Shown piece by piece: positions 1 through 6,704 of a stretch of 12,844 nt of DNA. The stretch is from CBDULQ01 sp965368115 (GTDB lineage Bacteria > Pseudomonadota > Gammaproteobacteria > SZUA-229). The DNA is taken from the NCBI GenBank assembly GCA_965368115.1, contig CBDULQ010000094.1, positions 1 through 12,844 on the forward strand. Reading direction: 5' to 3'. Numbering within the stretch: the stretch's first letter is position 1; the number at the start of each line of letters is the position of its first letter. The translations under genes and the position numbers were made by a program. The notes under the pieces are model-generated. The model was not told the DNA's origin. It saw nothing but the letters and a program-made list of their open reading frames with translations, and did not search any database.

Positions 1-143
1 TTACCGCTGGTGGACACATAGCCCAGCTCAGCGGATGCCTTCCACTGGTACAACTTGGCTGTGTCGCCGGCTTCTTCCGCCGCATATAACGGCTGCGCCA
101 GTACACATAGCCCGGCCAGAGAAAGGGTTAACACTTTTTTCAT
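1..143 (-). CDS. DUF481-family (YdiY-like) outer membrane protein, N-terminal fragment
   Basis: Only the first 47 codons lie in the window; the gene runs off the left edge. The start ATG (complement of 141-143) follows a strong Shine-Dalgarno, AGGAG (complement of 151-155), seven bases upstream. Residues 1-22 form a clear signal peptide: two lysines, a hydrophobic stretch and an A-x-A-like end near YAA. The mature part contains a WKASAELGYVSTSGN-like stretch ending at the edge. This resembles the first beta strand of DUF481 proteins, described as salt-induced outer membrane proteins, in which a G-Y/L-x-x-T-S-G-N pattern is typical. It lies 47 bases downstream of the MscS gene on the same strand, so co-transcription is possible. 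The family call rests on a short stretch and is moderate; export is well supported. Confidence 0.6.
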   Translation of the reverse strand, partial: MKKVLTLSLAGLCVLAQPLYAAEEAGDTAKLYQWKASAELGYVSTSG

Positions 144-190
144 TATTCGTCTCCTGTAGTCAGTTTGATCGGGCAACTATCGAATGATCG

Positions 191-1027
191 TCAGGCCGAT
201 TTGGCAGTCGGCATATCGATCACATGCAGATCGCGCTGCGGATAAGGAATGGAAATACCCTGCTCATCGAAGGTTTCCTTGATGGTCTGCAGCAGATCGG
301 CACGTACTGCCCAGTAGTCGCCTGTTTTCACCCAGGGACGCACGGCGATGTCGATGCTGCTTTCACCCAGTTCCAGCACCATGATGGTCGGTGCAGGATC
401 CTCGAGAATCAGTTCGTGCTTGCTGATGATGCCGTCGATAATTTCTTTTGCCTTACCAATATTATCATCGTAGCCGATACCAATAACCAGATCGATCCGA
501 CGGGTTTCTCGAGTGGTGATGTTGATGATGGAACCACCGTAGATGTGACTGTTGGGTATGGTGATTTCCTGATTATCGCCGGTACGCATCAGAGTATTGA
601 AGATGCGAATCGATTCGACGACACCGGTGGAACCGGCGGCGGTGATGACGTCACCGATTTTGAACGGCTTGAACAGTATGAGCATGACCCCGGCGGAAAA
701 ATTGGATAGCGAATCTTTCAATGCCAGGCCGACGGCCAGACCGGCAGCGGCGAAGACGGCAAGTACCGAAGTGGTATCGACGCCGAGTTGTTCCAGTGCG
801 GCAATGATGACGACGATGGTGAGTGCGGCACTGATGATATTACCGCCGAAATCGGCCAGTGACTCATCCACATTGGCCCGCGTCATCACCCGGCGGATTG
901 CATTCACAATCAGTTTAACAATCCAGCGACCGATCACATAGATAGCAATCGCCAGCACAATGTTAATACCCCAGGGAATGACATAGTCGTTGAGCAGATC
1001 GACATTGGAATCAAACAGTTTATTCAT
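191..1027 (-). CDS. mscS: MscS-family small-conductance mechanosensitive channel
   Basis: This 278-residue protein has the length and layout of E. coli MscS (286 residues). It would sit in the inner membrane as a heptameric channel that opens under membrane tension and releases solutes on hypo-osmotic shock. Three membrane segments are visible, at about residues 13-40, 62-85 and 88-121. The last is the Gly/Ala-rich pore helix, with AAAGLAVGLAL at 93-103; L97 and L101 align with the gate leucines L105 and L109 of MscS. MscS Q112-G113 is replaced by K104-D105, a variant I recall as common in homologues. The beta domain and C-terminal cage follow, including MRTGDNQEITIPNS (147-160), a GYDD motif (185-188) and SIPYPQ (259-264). 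An AGAGG-type ribosome site precedes the ATG. The DUF481 gene follows on the same strand. Confidence 0.95.
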   Translation of the reverse strand: MNKLFDSNVDLLNDYVIPWGINIVLAIAIYVIGRWIVKLIVNAIRRVMTRANVDESLADFGGNIISAALTIVVIIAALEQLGVDTTSVLAVFAAAGLAVGLALKDSLSNFSAGVMLILFKPFKIGDVITAAGSTGVVESIRIFNTLMRTGDNQEITIPNSHIYGGSIINITTRETRRIDLVIGIGYDDNIGKAKEIIDGIISKHELILEDPAPTIMVLELGESSIDIAVRPWVKTGDYWAVRADLLQTIKETFDEQGISIPYPQRDLHVIDMPTAKSA

Positions 1028-1121
1028 TTTTATTGCCTCTAGACAGATCCATTATTTTCGACGAAGCGCCACCCTGGTTGAACACAACTCAAGCATTGAA
1101 CCCCGTTTGACAATTCGCCCC

Positions 1122-1140
1122 CATTACCGGAACGGTAATG
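1122..1140. promoter_or_regulatory. Perfect inverted repeat upstream of mscS, possible operator
   Basis: CATTACCG (1122-1129) and CGGTAATG (1133-1140) are perfect 8-base arms around GAA. The element lies about 95-113 bases upstream of the mscS start codon, which suits an operator site or a short RNA hairpin. No T-run follows on either strand, so it is not an intrinsic terminator. The cognate regulator is unknown. Confidence 0.4.
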
Positions 1141-1169
1141 CATCCGGCCGACGCCAGAAAACGCCAGGC

Positions 1170-1183
1170 CATGGCCGGCCATG
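1170..1183. repeat. 14-bp perfect palindrome CATGGCCGGCCATG
   Basis: The sequence equals its own reverse complement over 14 bases and overlaps a second palindrome, GGCCATGGCC (1167-1176). It lies in the intergenic region between mscS and the Met/Gly-rich protein gene. It has the shape of a protein-binding site, but GC-rich palindromes also arise by chance and no function is assigned. Confidence 0.3.
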
Positions 1184-1336
1184 CAGAACTGTGTATGATA
1201 TCGGAATTATCTTTACATACCAGTCCGTAACCCCAAAAACAAACCAGCCTGTGTGACATAAGCCATACTACACATAATTTATCATACGCCTCCGCCTGCA
1301 CTGAAGCTTGAGCGAAAACAAATTCCAGCCGAGAAC

Positions 1337-1348
1337 CCGGTTAACCGG
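1337..1348. repeat. 12-bp perfect palindrome CCGGTTAACCGG
   Basis: This is a perfect palindrome about 180 bases upstream of the start of the Met/Gly-rich protein gene. It could be an operator for that gene. There is no direct evidence beyond symmetry and its place in a non-coding region. Confidence 0.28.
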
Positions 1349-1485
1349 ATGTTTTATTAAACGGTTCAAGTTTCTCCTGCCCTGGTGGACCGAAAGCGTG
1401 GATTTTTATGATCTGGCTCATGTTTTTTGCGCCGCCGATATTGCCATGCAGAACTACCGGGATTAAGGTCGATCTCACCCTGCAA

Positions 1486-1507
1486 CGATTCACAATCCGG
1501 TGAATCG
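1486..1507 (+). promoter_or_regulatory. Inverted repeat just ahead of the ribosome site of the Met/Gly-rich protein gene
   Basis: CGATTCAC (1486-1493) and GTGAATCG (1500-1507) are perfect 8-base arms around AATCCG. The second arm ends ten bases before the Shine-Dalgarno GAGGA (1518-1522) and 22 bases before the ATG at 1530. It could be an operator overlapping the promoter or transcript start, or a 5' untranslated hairpin affecting translation or mRNA stability. Sequence alone does not decide between these. Confidence 0.45.
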
Positions 1508-1529
1508 AATTTTCCATGAGGACATAAAA

Positions 1530-1880
1530 ATGAGTACCAGACTGAGCACCGGGCTGTTATTACTGGGCTTGTCGGCGGCACTGGCCGCACCGGCCTTTGC
1601 CGCAGACGACGCGCCTATTTACGGCAGTCAGTTAATGACCCAGCAGGAACGACAGGAATTCCGCACCCGCATGCGTAATGCGGCCTCGGCGGAAGAGCGC
1701 GAACAGATTCGCAACGAGCACCATGAACAGATGCGCAAGCGTGCCGCGGAAATGGGTGTGGAATTGCCCGAGCAACCACCGGCTCGCGGCGGAAAAGGTA
1801 TGGGTCCCGGCCAGGGCATGGGTCCGGGCAAAGGTATGGGCCAGGGTGGTGGAATGGGTGGCGGCAAAGGCAAACAGTAA
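1530..1880 (+). CDS. Small secreted protein with Gly-Met-rich C-terminal tail
   Basis: The product is 116 residues. The ATG at 1530 was chosen over an in-frame GTG at 1500 because GAGGA (1518-1522) is correctly spaced for it and because it begins a textbook signal peptide: MSTRLS, a Leu/Ala-rich core, and AFA-AD cleavage near residue 24. The mature protein opens with YGSQLMT (31-37). A strongly charged, probably helical segment follows (about 38-76), rich in Glu, Arg and Gln and carrying an EHHEQM cluster. After a Pro-rich linker, the tail (90-113) holds four Gly-Met-Gly hexads with methionines at 91, 97, 103 and 109. I recall similar short proteins as uncharacterised periplasmic proteins in other gammaproteobacteria. 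Evenly spaced methionines and neighbouring histidines might bind soft metals such as copper(I), but this is a guess. It appears monocistronic, with its own 5' inverted repeat and a 3' hairpin. Confidence 0.85.
   Translation: MSTRLSTGLLLLGLSAALAAPAFAADDAPIYGSQLMTQQERQEFRTRMRNAASAEEREQIRNEHHEQMRKRAAEMGVELPEQPPARGGKGMGPGQGMGPGKGMGQGGGMGGGKGKQ
1797..1868 (+). repeat. Four 18-base units encoding GMG-x-G-x hexads
   Basis: Four in-frame 18-base units encode GMGPGQ, GMGPGK, GMGQGG and GMGGGK. The period is exact, and the units differ mainly at third codon positions and at hexad residues 4 and 6. This points to tandem duplication followed by divergence. Copy number would be expected to vary between relatives. 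Confidence 0.75.
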
Positions 1881-1900
1881 ACGCCATCGACACACTCCGA

Positions 1901-1923
1901 ACGGGGCGCATATCGCGCCCCGT
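1901..1923. terminator. Strong hairpin between convergent genes, possible bidirectional terminator
   Basis: ACGGGGCGC (1901-1909) pairs perfectly with GCGCCCCGT (1915-1923) around a five-base loop. It lies 20 bases after the stop of the Met/Gly-rich protein gene and 25 bases beyond the stop of the convergent acetyltransferase gene. Neither side has a T-run, so it may act as a barrier or mRNA 3'-end stabiliser rather than a classical intrinsic terminator. Confidence 0.5.
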
Positions 1924-1948
1924 CTGCGTAAGAGTCGATTGACCGGCC

Positions 1949-4630
1949 CTAGAGTCGAAGACTGATTTCCATCAACCGCGGGTCATCGTCGCAGGACTCG
2001 ATACGAAATCCGAGTTTCTCCGCCAGCTTGAGCATCTCACGATTATTCGCCAGCACCTCGCCCATCATTTCTTCCAGTCCACGGTTGCGCGCCACGGCCA
2101 TTAACCGGGTCATCAGTTCGAACGCCAGCCCCTGGTGATGCCATTCGTCCTGAATGACAATCGCGAACTCGCAACTGTGTCCGTCCGGGTTGGTAACGTA
2201 ACGGGCAACGCCCACTTCCTGTTCCTCACCGTCTGCATCGTACACACCGATCAGTGCCATCTCCCGGTCGTAGTCGATCTGGGTAAATCGAATCAACATG
2301 TCCGGGGTCAATTCGTGCAGGGCCTGCATGAAGCGGAAATATTTCGACTGGGGTGATAGCCGCCGGATGAAGTCCTGTTCGATGCGCGCGTCTTCTGGAC
2401 GAATAGGACGAATCGTGACACGACGACCATCCGCGGTTTGCCACTGACTGACCAGTTGCCGCGGATAAGGATGTACCGCCATATGACCGTACTGACGTAA
2501 AATCGCGGACGGATAATCCACCATCATGCGCGCATCCACGACCCGCACACCCTGTTCGTCGACAATCAGCGGATTGATATCCATTTCACGGATATGGGGT
2601 ACTTCGCACACCAGTTCCGAAATGCGCAGCAACACGTTTTCCAGTTCACGCATGTTAACCGGCGGCATGTTGCGATAATCACCGAGCAGACGGTGCACCC
2701 GCGATGCCGCGATAATACCCTGCGCAATAAACCGATTGATCGGCGGCAGGGCGATGACCCGATCCTGCATGATTTCCACCATGGTACCGCCGGCGCCGAA
2801 CGAAATGGCCGGGCCGAATACCGGGTCGTGAATCACCCCGATCATGATCTCGCGACTGTTCGCCTGCTGGTACATGTTTTCGATGGTCACGCCGCGGATG
2901 GCGATATCGGGAAACTGTTTGCGGGTGTCGTCCACCAGTTCGCGAAACACATCGCGTACCGCCGCCGCATTACTGATGTTTAGACGCACACCGGATACAT
3001 CGGACTTGTGGGTAATGTCCGGCGAATTGATTTTCATCGCCACCGGAAAACCCAGCGACTCCGCCATCACCAGGGCCTGGCTGGCGGTATCCGCTTCCAT
3101 GATATTCACCGCCGGAACATTAAAGGCTTTCAATACCGCCATGGTTTCCATGTCGGACAGTTTGCGGCGGCCTTCCGCCAGTGCTTCTTCGATAATCAGG
3201 CGCGCGCCATTGATGTCCGGCTCGCTGCGTTTGCCGAGCGGGTCCGGTACCTGCATCAACAGTTGCTGACTATTGCGGTAATGGGCAAGAAAAGCGAAGG
3301 CTTCCACCGAGGCTTCCGGTGTATCGAAGTGAGCGATATGATTTTCGATCAGCAACTTGCGGGCGTGGGCCACCTGGCGATCCCCCATCCAGCAGGTCAA
3401 CACCGGTTTATGACTATGCTGTACTGCATCGATCACCGCCTGCGCCGATTGCAGTGCGCGCGTCATCGCCTGCGGCGTTAGCATCACCAGCACACCGTCC
3501 ACGTTCGGATCAGCCAGCACGATTTCCACCGCCTGCCGATAACGCTCCGCATCAGCGTCACCGAGAATGTCGACCGGATTGGCATGCGACCAGTGCTCGG
3601 GTAGAAAGGCATTGAGTTTATCCAGCGTACCGGCGGACAACTCGGCCATCTGAATCACCGTTTCAGCTACCCGGTCGGTGGCCATCACACCCGGTCCACC
3701 GCCGTTGGTGATCACCGCCAGACGTTGCCCCTGGATACGATAATTACGACCGGCCAGCAACTGGGCCACCGAGAACAATTGTTTAATGGTGTATACACGT
3801 ACCGCACCGGCGCGTTCGATGGCGGCGGCAAACACATCGTCACTGCCGACCAGCGCGGCGGTATGCGAGACCGCGGCCTTAGAACCTTCACCATTGCGAC
3901 CCGACTTAAGTACCACGATCGGTTTCAAACGTGCGGCGATGCGTAATCCGCTCATGAAACTGCGCGCGTCACGAATGCCTTCGATATACAACAGGATGGA
4001 ATGGGTTTGCGGGTCCAGCGCCAGGTAGGTGAGCAGGTCACCGAAGTCCACGTCCGCCGCATCGCCCAGCGACACCATGGCGGAAAATCCGATACCGTGA
4101 CCTTCCGCCCAGTCAAGCATGGCCGTGCACAGAGCACCGGACTGGGATACCAGCGCCAGCTGGCCGGGGCGCGCCATATTGTGACCGAATGTCGCATTGA
4201 GCCCCAGTTGCGGTCGCATCACACCAAGACAGTTGGGACCGATGATGCGTATTCCATACTGCCGTGCGGTATCGATGATCTCCTGCTGGCGTTTCTTGCC
4301 GGCGCTGCCCGCTTCGGCAAAACCGGCGGACAGAATCACCACCACGTGGACACCGGCCTGACCGCATTGATGAATGATGTCAGGCACCGTCGCGGCCGGT
4401 GTCGCCACCACCGCCAGGTCCACTGGCTTGCCGATGTCAGCCAGGGTTTTGTAAGCGCGTCGCCCCTGCACCTTGGCGTGTCGAATATTGATGGGATACA
4501 CAGGACCTTCGAAGCCGCCACGGCGCAGATTTCTGAACACCAGCGTGCCCACCGAATCGGCACGACTCGAGGCACCGAACACGGCAATCGATCGCGGCGC
4601 AAACATGCGATCAAGATAATGGGGACCCAT
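1949..4630 (-). CDS. pat: Pat-like protein lysine acetyltransferase (NDP-forming acyl-CoA synthetase/GNAT fusion)
   Basis: The 893-residue protein has the architecture of Salmonella Pat and E. coli PatZ/YfiQ, which acetylate lysines of proteins such as acetyl-CoA synthetase. Domains in order: CoA-binding Rossmann domain (about 1-140, FGASS at 18-22); succinyl-CoA-ligase-like domains (about 150-460, VSQSGAL at 161-167, SHTAALVG at 255-262); ATP-grasp domain (about 480-705, HKSDVSG at 541-547, GAGGT at 612-616, MDINPL at 683-688); and a C-terminal GNAT domain (about 735-893). In the GNAT domain E821 sits where the catalytic glutamate of Pat is expected, and HHQGLA (831-836) is the acetyl-CoA pyrophosphate loop. 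The ATG has a GGAG site five bases upstream. The deacetylase-family gene is divergent from it across 127 bases. H256 and H541 occupy the positions of the two phospho-histidines of ADP-forming acetyl-CoA synthetases, so a residual ligase activity is possible. Confidence 0.92.
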   Translation of the reverse strand: MGPHYLDRMFAPRSIAVFGASSRADSVGTLVFRNLRRGGFEGPVYPINIRHAKVQGRRAYKTLADIGKPVDLAVVATPAATVPDIIHQCGQAGVHVVVILSAGFAEAGSAGKKRQQEIIDTARQYGIRIIGPNCLGVMRPQLGLNATFGHNMARPGQLALVSQSGALCTAMLDWAEGHGIGFSAMVSLGDAADVDFGDLLTYLALDPQTHSILLYIEGIRDARSFMSGLRIAARLKPIVVLKSGRNGEGSKAAVSHTAALVGSDDVFAAAIERAGAVRVYTIKQLFSVAQLLAGRNYRIQGQRLAVITNGGGPGVMATDRVAETVIQMAELSAGTLDKLNAFLPEHWSHANPVDILGDADAERYRQAVEIVLADPNVDGVLVMLTPQAMTRALQSAQAVIDAVQHSHKPVLTCWMGDRQVAHARKLLIENHIAHFDTPEASVEAFAFLAHYRNSQQLLMQVPDPLGKRSEPDINGARLIIEEALAEGRRKLSDMETMAVLKAFNVPAVNIMEADTASQALVMAESLGFPVAMKINSPDITHKSDVSGVRLNISNAAAVRDVFRELVDDTRKQFPDIAIRGVTIENMYQQANSREIMIGVIHDPVFGPAISFGAGGTMVEIMQDRVIALPPINRFIAQGIIAASRVHRLLGDYRNMPPVNMRELENVLLRISELVCEVPHIREMDINPLIVDEQGVRVVDARMMVDYPSAILRQYGHMAVHPYPRQLVSQWQTADGRRVTIRPIRPEDARIEQDFIRRLSPQSKYFRFMQALHELTPDMLIRFTQIDYDREMALIGVYDADGEEQEVGVARYVTNPDGHSCEFAIVIQDEWHHQGLAFELMTRLMAVARNRGLEEMMGEVLANNREMLKLAEKLGFRIESCDDDPRLMEISLRL

Positions 4631-4656
4631 TACGACTCCAATGCGGTTGTTTGTCT

Positions 4657-4685
4657 GATATAGTGAATGGAATTTAAACCTTCAG
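4657..4685 (-). promoter_or_regulatory. Candidate sigma-70 promoter for the pat gene
   Basis: On the minus strand, CTGAAG (complement of 4680-4685) is separated by 17 bases from TATATC (complement of 4657-4662). The hexamers match the -35 and -10 consensus at only three and four of six positions, so the call rests mainly on ideal spacing and position about 30 bases upstream of the start codon. The rest of the 4631-4757 gap must also carry the promoter for the divergent deacetylase gene, which I could not place. Confidence 0.3.
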
Positions 4686-4757
4686 GTCTCATCCACGACG
4701 GCAGCCCATACGAACCCCGTCGCAACAGCAGGTTCTGGAATACGGCACAAGCACATC

Positions 4758-5678
4758 ATGACTCTCGCTCTTATTACACATCAGGCGTGTCAGCTTCATG
4801 ACATGGGTAGCTGGCACCCGGAGAGTCCGGCGCGACTGCAGGCCATCCAGGATCAGCTGATCAGTTCCGGGCTGGACTGGTTGTTACGACATTATGATGC
4901 ACCGGAAGTGACGCGTGAGCAATTGCTACGGGTTCACGATGAAGCCTACATCGACAGTCTGTTCCAGGCATCACCGCAACAGGGTCACGTCGAAGTGGGC
5001 GAAGACTGCATCATGAACCCGCATACGCTGCAGGCGGCACTGCATGCCGCGGGCGCTGCGATACTGGGGGTGGACCTGGTTATGGAAGGCGTGGTGCAGG
5101 ATGCGTTCTGCGCCGTGCGACCACCGGGCCATCACGCAGAACGCGCACGCGCCATGGGCTTCTGCTTTCTCAACAACATCGCGGTAGCCGCCGCCCATGC
5201 ATTAGAGCATCATAAGCTGGAACGCGTCGCCATCGTCGACTTTGATGTTCACCACGGCAACGGTACCGAACAGATTTTCCTCGACCAGCCCCGCGTACTG
5301 TTCTGTTCAAGTTTCCAGCACCCCTTCTATCCACACAGTGGAGCTGATACGCAGCGCGACCACATCATCAATCTACCGCTGCCGGCTAACAGCGATGGCA
5401 CTGCATTTCGTGAAGCGGTGAGCGAACACTGGCTGCCGGCACTGGAGGCGTTTCAACCGCAGTTGATGTTGTGCTCGGCAGGCTTCGACGGCCATCGTGA
5501 AGACGATATGGCGATGCTGCAACTGGTAGAAGACGATTACGCCTGGGTCACCGGCAAAATCAAAGCGCTCGCTCAACGCCATTCCGAGGGCCGGGTGGTG
5601 TCGACCCTGGAAGGCGGATATGCGCTATCGGCCCTGGGGCGTAGCGTCGTAGCACACCTCAGGGCATTGATCGATTGA
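4758..5678 (+). CDS. Histone deacetylase family protein (class II-like zinc amidohydrolase)
   Basis: This 306-residue protein has the complete active-site signature of the arginase/deacetylase fold. RPPGHH (121-126) supplies the histidine pair H125 and H126. VDFDVHHGNG (160-169) gives zinc ligands D163 and H165 and the charge-relay D161. AGFDGH (241-246) gives the third zinc ligand, D244. LEGGY (284-288) gives the transition-state tyrosine Y288. Hydrolysis of an acyl-amide bond is therefore expected in the cytoplasm. Known bacterial relatives include AcuC, acetylpolyamine amidohydrolases and HDAH-type enzymes, and the sequence alone does not choose among them. The divergent Pat acetyltransferase next door suggests acetyl-lysine in proteins as substrate. 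The ATG at 4758 has no obvious Shine-Dalgarno, but the protein begins directly with the conserved N-terminal strand and the HPESP motif (20-24). Confidence 0.93.
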   Translation: MTLALITHQACQLHDMGSWHPESPARLQAIQDQLISSGLDWLLRHYDAPEVTREQLLRVHDEAYIDSLFQASPQQGHVEVGEDCIMNPHTLQAALHAAGAAILGVDLVMEGVVQDAFCAVRPPGHHAERARAMGFCFLNNIAVAAAHALEHHKLERVAIVDFDVHHGNGTEQIFLDQPRVLFCSSFQHPFYPHSGADTQRDHIINLPLPANSDGTAFREAVSEHWLPALEAFQPQLMLCSAGFDGHREDDMAMLQLVEDDYAWVTGKIKALAQRHSEGRVVSTLEGGYALSALGRSVVAHLRALID

Positions 5679-5690
5679 ACCGGGCAGGGC

Positions 5691-6008
5691 TTAGCGCTGC
5701 ATCTGTAGATAATGCTGAACCGCCTGGTCCGGGTCCTGTGACTCGCTATCGATCACCGCCTCGATACCACGTCGCGCCAGGCGCTGCTGCAGACCCGCGC
5801 CCATATCGGCGCTGATCAACACATCCACATTGTCCAGAGGATGTTCCTCATGCGGTGACGATTCATGAAAACTCTGCTGCTTGCTCAGTTCGAGCAGGCG
5901 ACGCTCGACAACATGGCCGTTGTCGACCTGATATAACCAGAACTTCCGACACCGACCGGCATGCTCGGTTAGCGTTTTGCGGTTCTGGCTGGTGACTGCA
6001 ATAATCAT
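5691..6008 (-). CDS. NifX/NifB-C-terminal-like (dinitrogenase iron-molybdenum cofactor family) protein
   Basis: The 105-residue protein matches the single-domain NifX/VnfX fold. It has an IAVTSQN strand at 3-9, the EHAGRCRKFWLY segment (15-26), and a late DVLISADMGAGLQQRL block followed by RGIEAVI that fits the family's G-x-G-x(n)-L-x(n)-G-I pattern. In nitrogen fixers such domains carry iron-molybdenum cofactor intermediates. Elsewhere they are widespread, often of unknown function and near redox genes. H16 and C20 are plausible metal or cluster contacts. It starts 29 bases downstream of the rhodanese stop on the same strand, with an AGGA-type site, so the two are probably one operon. Its 3' end converges on the deacetylase gene with only 12 bases between. 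I see no nif gene in the window, so a role in nitrogenase assembly is not supported. Confidence 0.8.
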   Translation of the reverse strand: MIIAVTSQNRKTLTEHAGRCRKFWLYQVDNGHVVERRLLELSKQQSFHESSPHEEHPLDNVDVLISADMGAGLQQRLARRGIEAVIDSESQDPDQAVQHYLQMQR

Positions 6009-6037
6009 ACGCTTATCGTCCTGTCTCGAAGCCGGCG

Positions 6038-6631
6038 TCAGAATCCGGCCTGATAATACATTTTTTCCCGATTCAGTTTGTAACTCCAGGGCAATCCGGC
6101 GTTCTTCCAGCCGTCTTTCAAACGCCAGCCTTTTTTATCGCCGGACTTCAGGGTCCCACCCTCGAAGCCGTCGGTGACCACATAAACCCGTTTGAAACCG
6201 TACTTGTGCAGGGTATTGGCGCTGGGCGCACCTCGCGTGCCGCCAGAGCGACACATGAGTATCACCGGATCGTTCTTACTGAGTCCGCGCTCAGTCAATG
6301 CACGTTCGATATCTTTTTCGAAGTTCGGATTGCGCACCATCATCAAAACCGATTTTTTCTCGTTCCACTGTTTACGATCCGCCATTTTGAATGGGATATT
6401 GATATCCACCACATCGGTAAAACCAGTGAACTGGATTTCAATGGGATCGCGTACGTCAACAAACAGCACCTTGTTTTTAAGTGTCATTTTCATGTCATAG
6501 GCTTCTCTGGAATCGACATACAGGTCCCAGGGTGTCTGCCGGGACGGATCATCCGGGCGAGGCGCAGCCTGCGCAACAGAAATAACAAGCGTCAGGAACA
6601 CCTGAAGCAGAACGACTATCGACCCTTTCAT
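6038..6631 (-). CDS. Exported rhodanese-like sulfurtransferase
   Basis: The 197-residue protein begins with a signal peptide: MKGS, a hydrophobic core to about residue 20, and cleavage after AQA or QAA near 22-23. A single rhodanese domain spans about 35-180, with LFVDVRDPIEI (56-66) as the conserved entry motif. The active-site loop CRSGGTR starts at C127, the cysteine expected to carry persulfide. A periplasmic role in sulfane-sulfur transfer or thiol redox chemistry is likely. After the catalytic domain there is a Trp/Lys-rich tail (168-197). A GAGG ribosome site lies eight bases upstream of the ATG. The NifX-like gene follows 29 bases later. The peroxiredoxin gene is divergent, sharing a 248-base control region with a strong palindrome. 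Confidence 0.9.
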   Translation of the reverse strand: MKGSIVVLLQVFLTLVISVAQAAPRPDDPSRQTPWDLYVDSREAYDMKMTLKNKVLFVDVRDPIEIQFTGFTDVVDINIPFKMADRKQWNEKKSVLMMVRNPNFEKDIERALTERGLSKNDPVILMCRSGGTRGAPSANTLHKYGFKRVYVVTDGFEGGTLKSGDKKGWRLKDGWKNAGLPWSYKLNREKMYYQAGF

Positions 6632-6704
6632 CTGAAATACCTCGTATTGAATCGTTCCGCTTAGCTTAATTCGACGGGCGACCTGGGGTCATTGTGATTT
6701 CGCA

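Larger units (their letters stand above)
1028..1529. other. 500-base intergenic region rich in inverted repeats
   Basis: This region lies between two divergent genes, mscS (minus) and the Met/Gly-rich protein (plus), and must hold both promoters. The open frames in it lack a good ribosome site, family motifs or a credible composition. It contains four perfect inverted repeats, listed separately, and a 13-base direct repeat (GCCATGCAGAACT at 1178-1190 and 1443-1455). I could not settle convincing -35/-10 pairs for either gene. Confidence 0.6.

Noticed and set aside
1078..1092. TTGA-N7-TCAA upstream of mscS as an Fnr box
   Set aside because: The spacing is seven rather than six bases, which breaks the required symmetry.
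1089..1301. 70-codon minus-strand frame in the large intergenic region
   Set aside because: It lacks a ribosome site and domain and is rich in Trp and Cys, unlike real proteins here. It spans two palindromes and looks non-coding.
1500..1529. Upstream GTG start for the Met/Gly-rich secreted protein
   Set aside because: It would place ten residues before a perfect signal peptide and overlaps the inverted repeat. The ATG at 1530 has the well-spaced GAGGA site.
4001..4663. 220-codon open frame opposite the pat gene
   Set aside because: It lies wholly within or over the start of a well-supported gene and has no family motif or ribosome site. It is best explained as a GC-rich shadow frame.
5691..6008. 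Evidence for nitrogen fixation
   Set aside because: The NifX-like family is common in non-fixers and no nif structural or assembly gene is present in the window.
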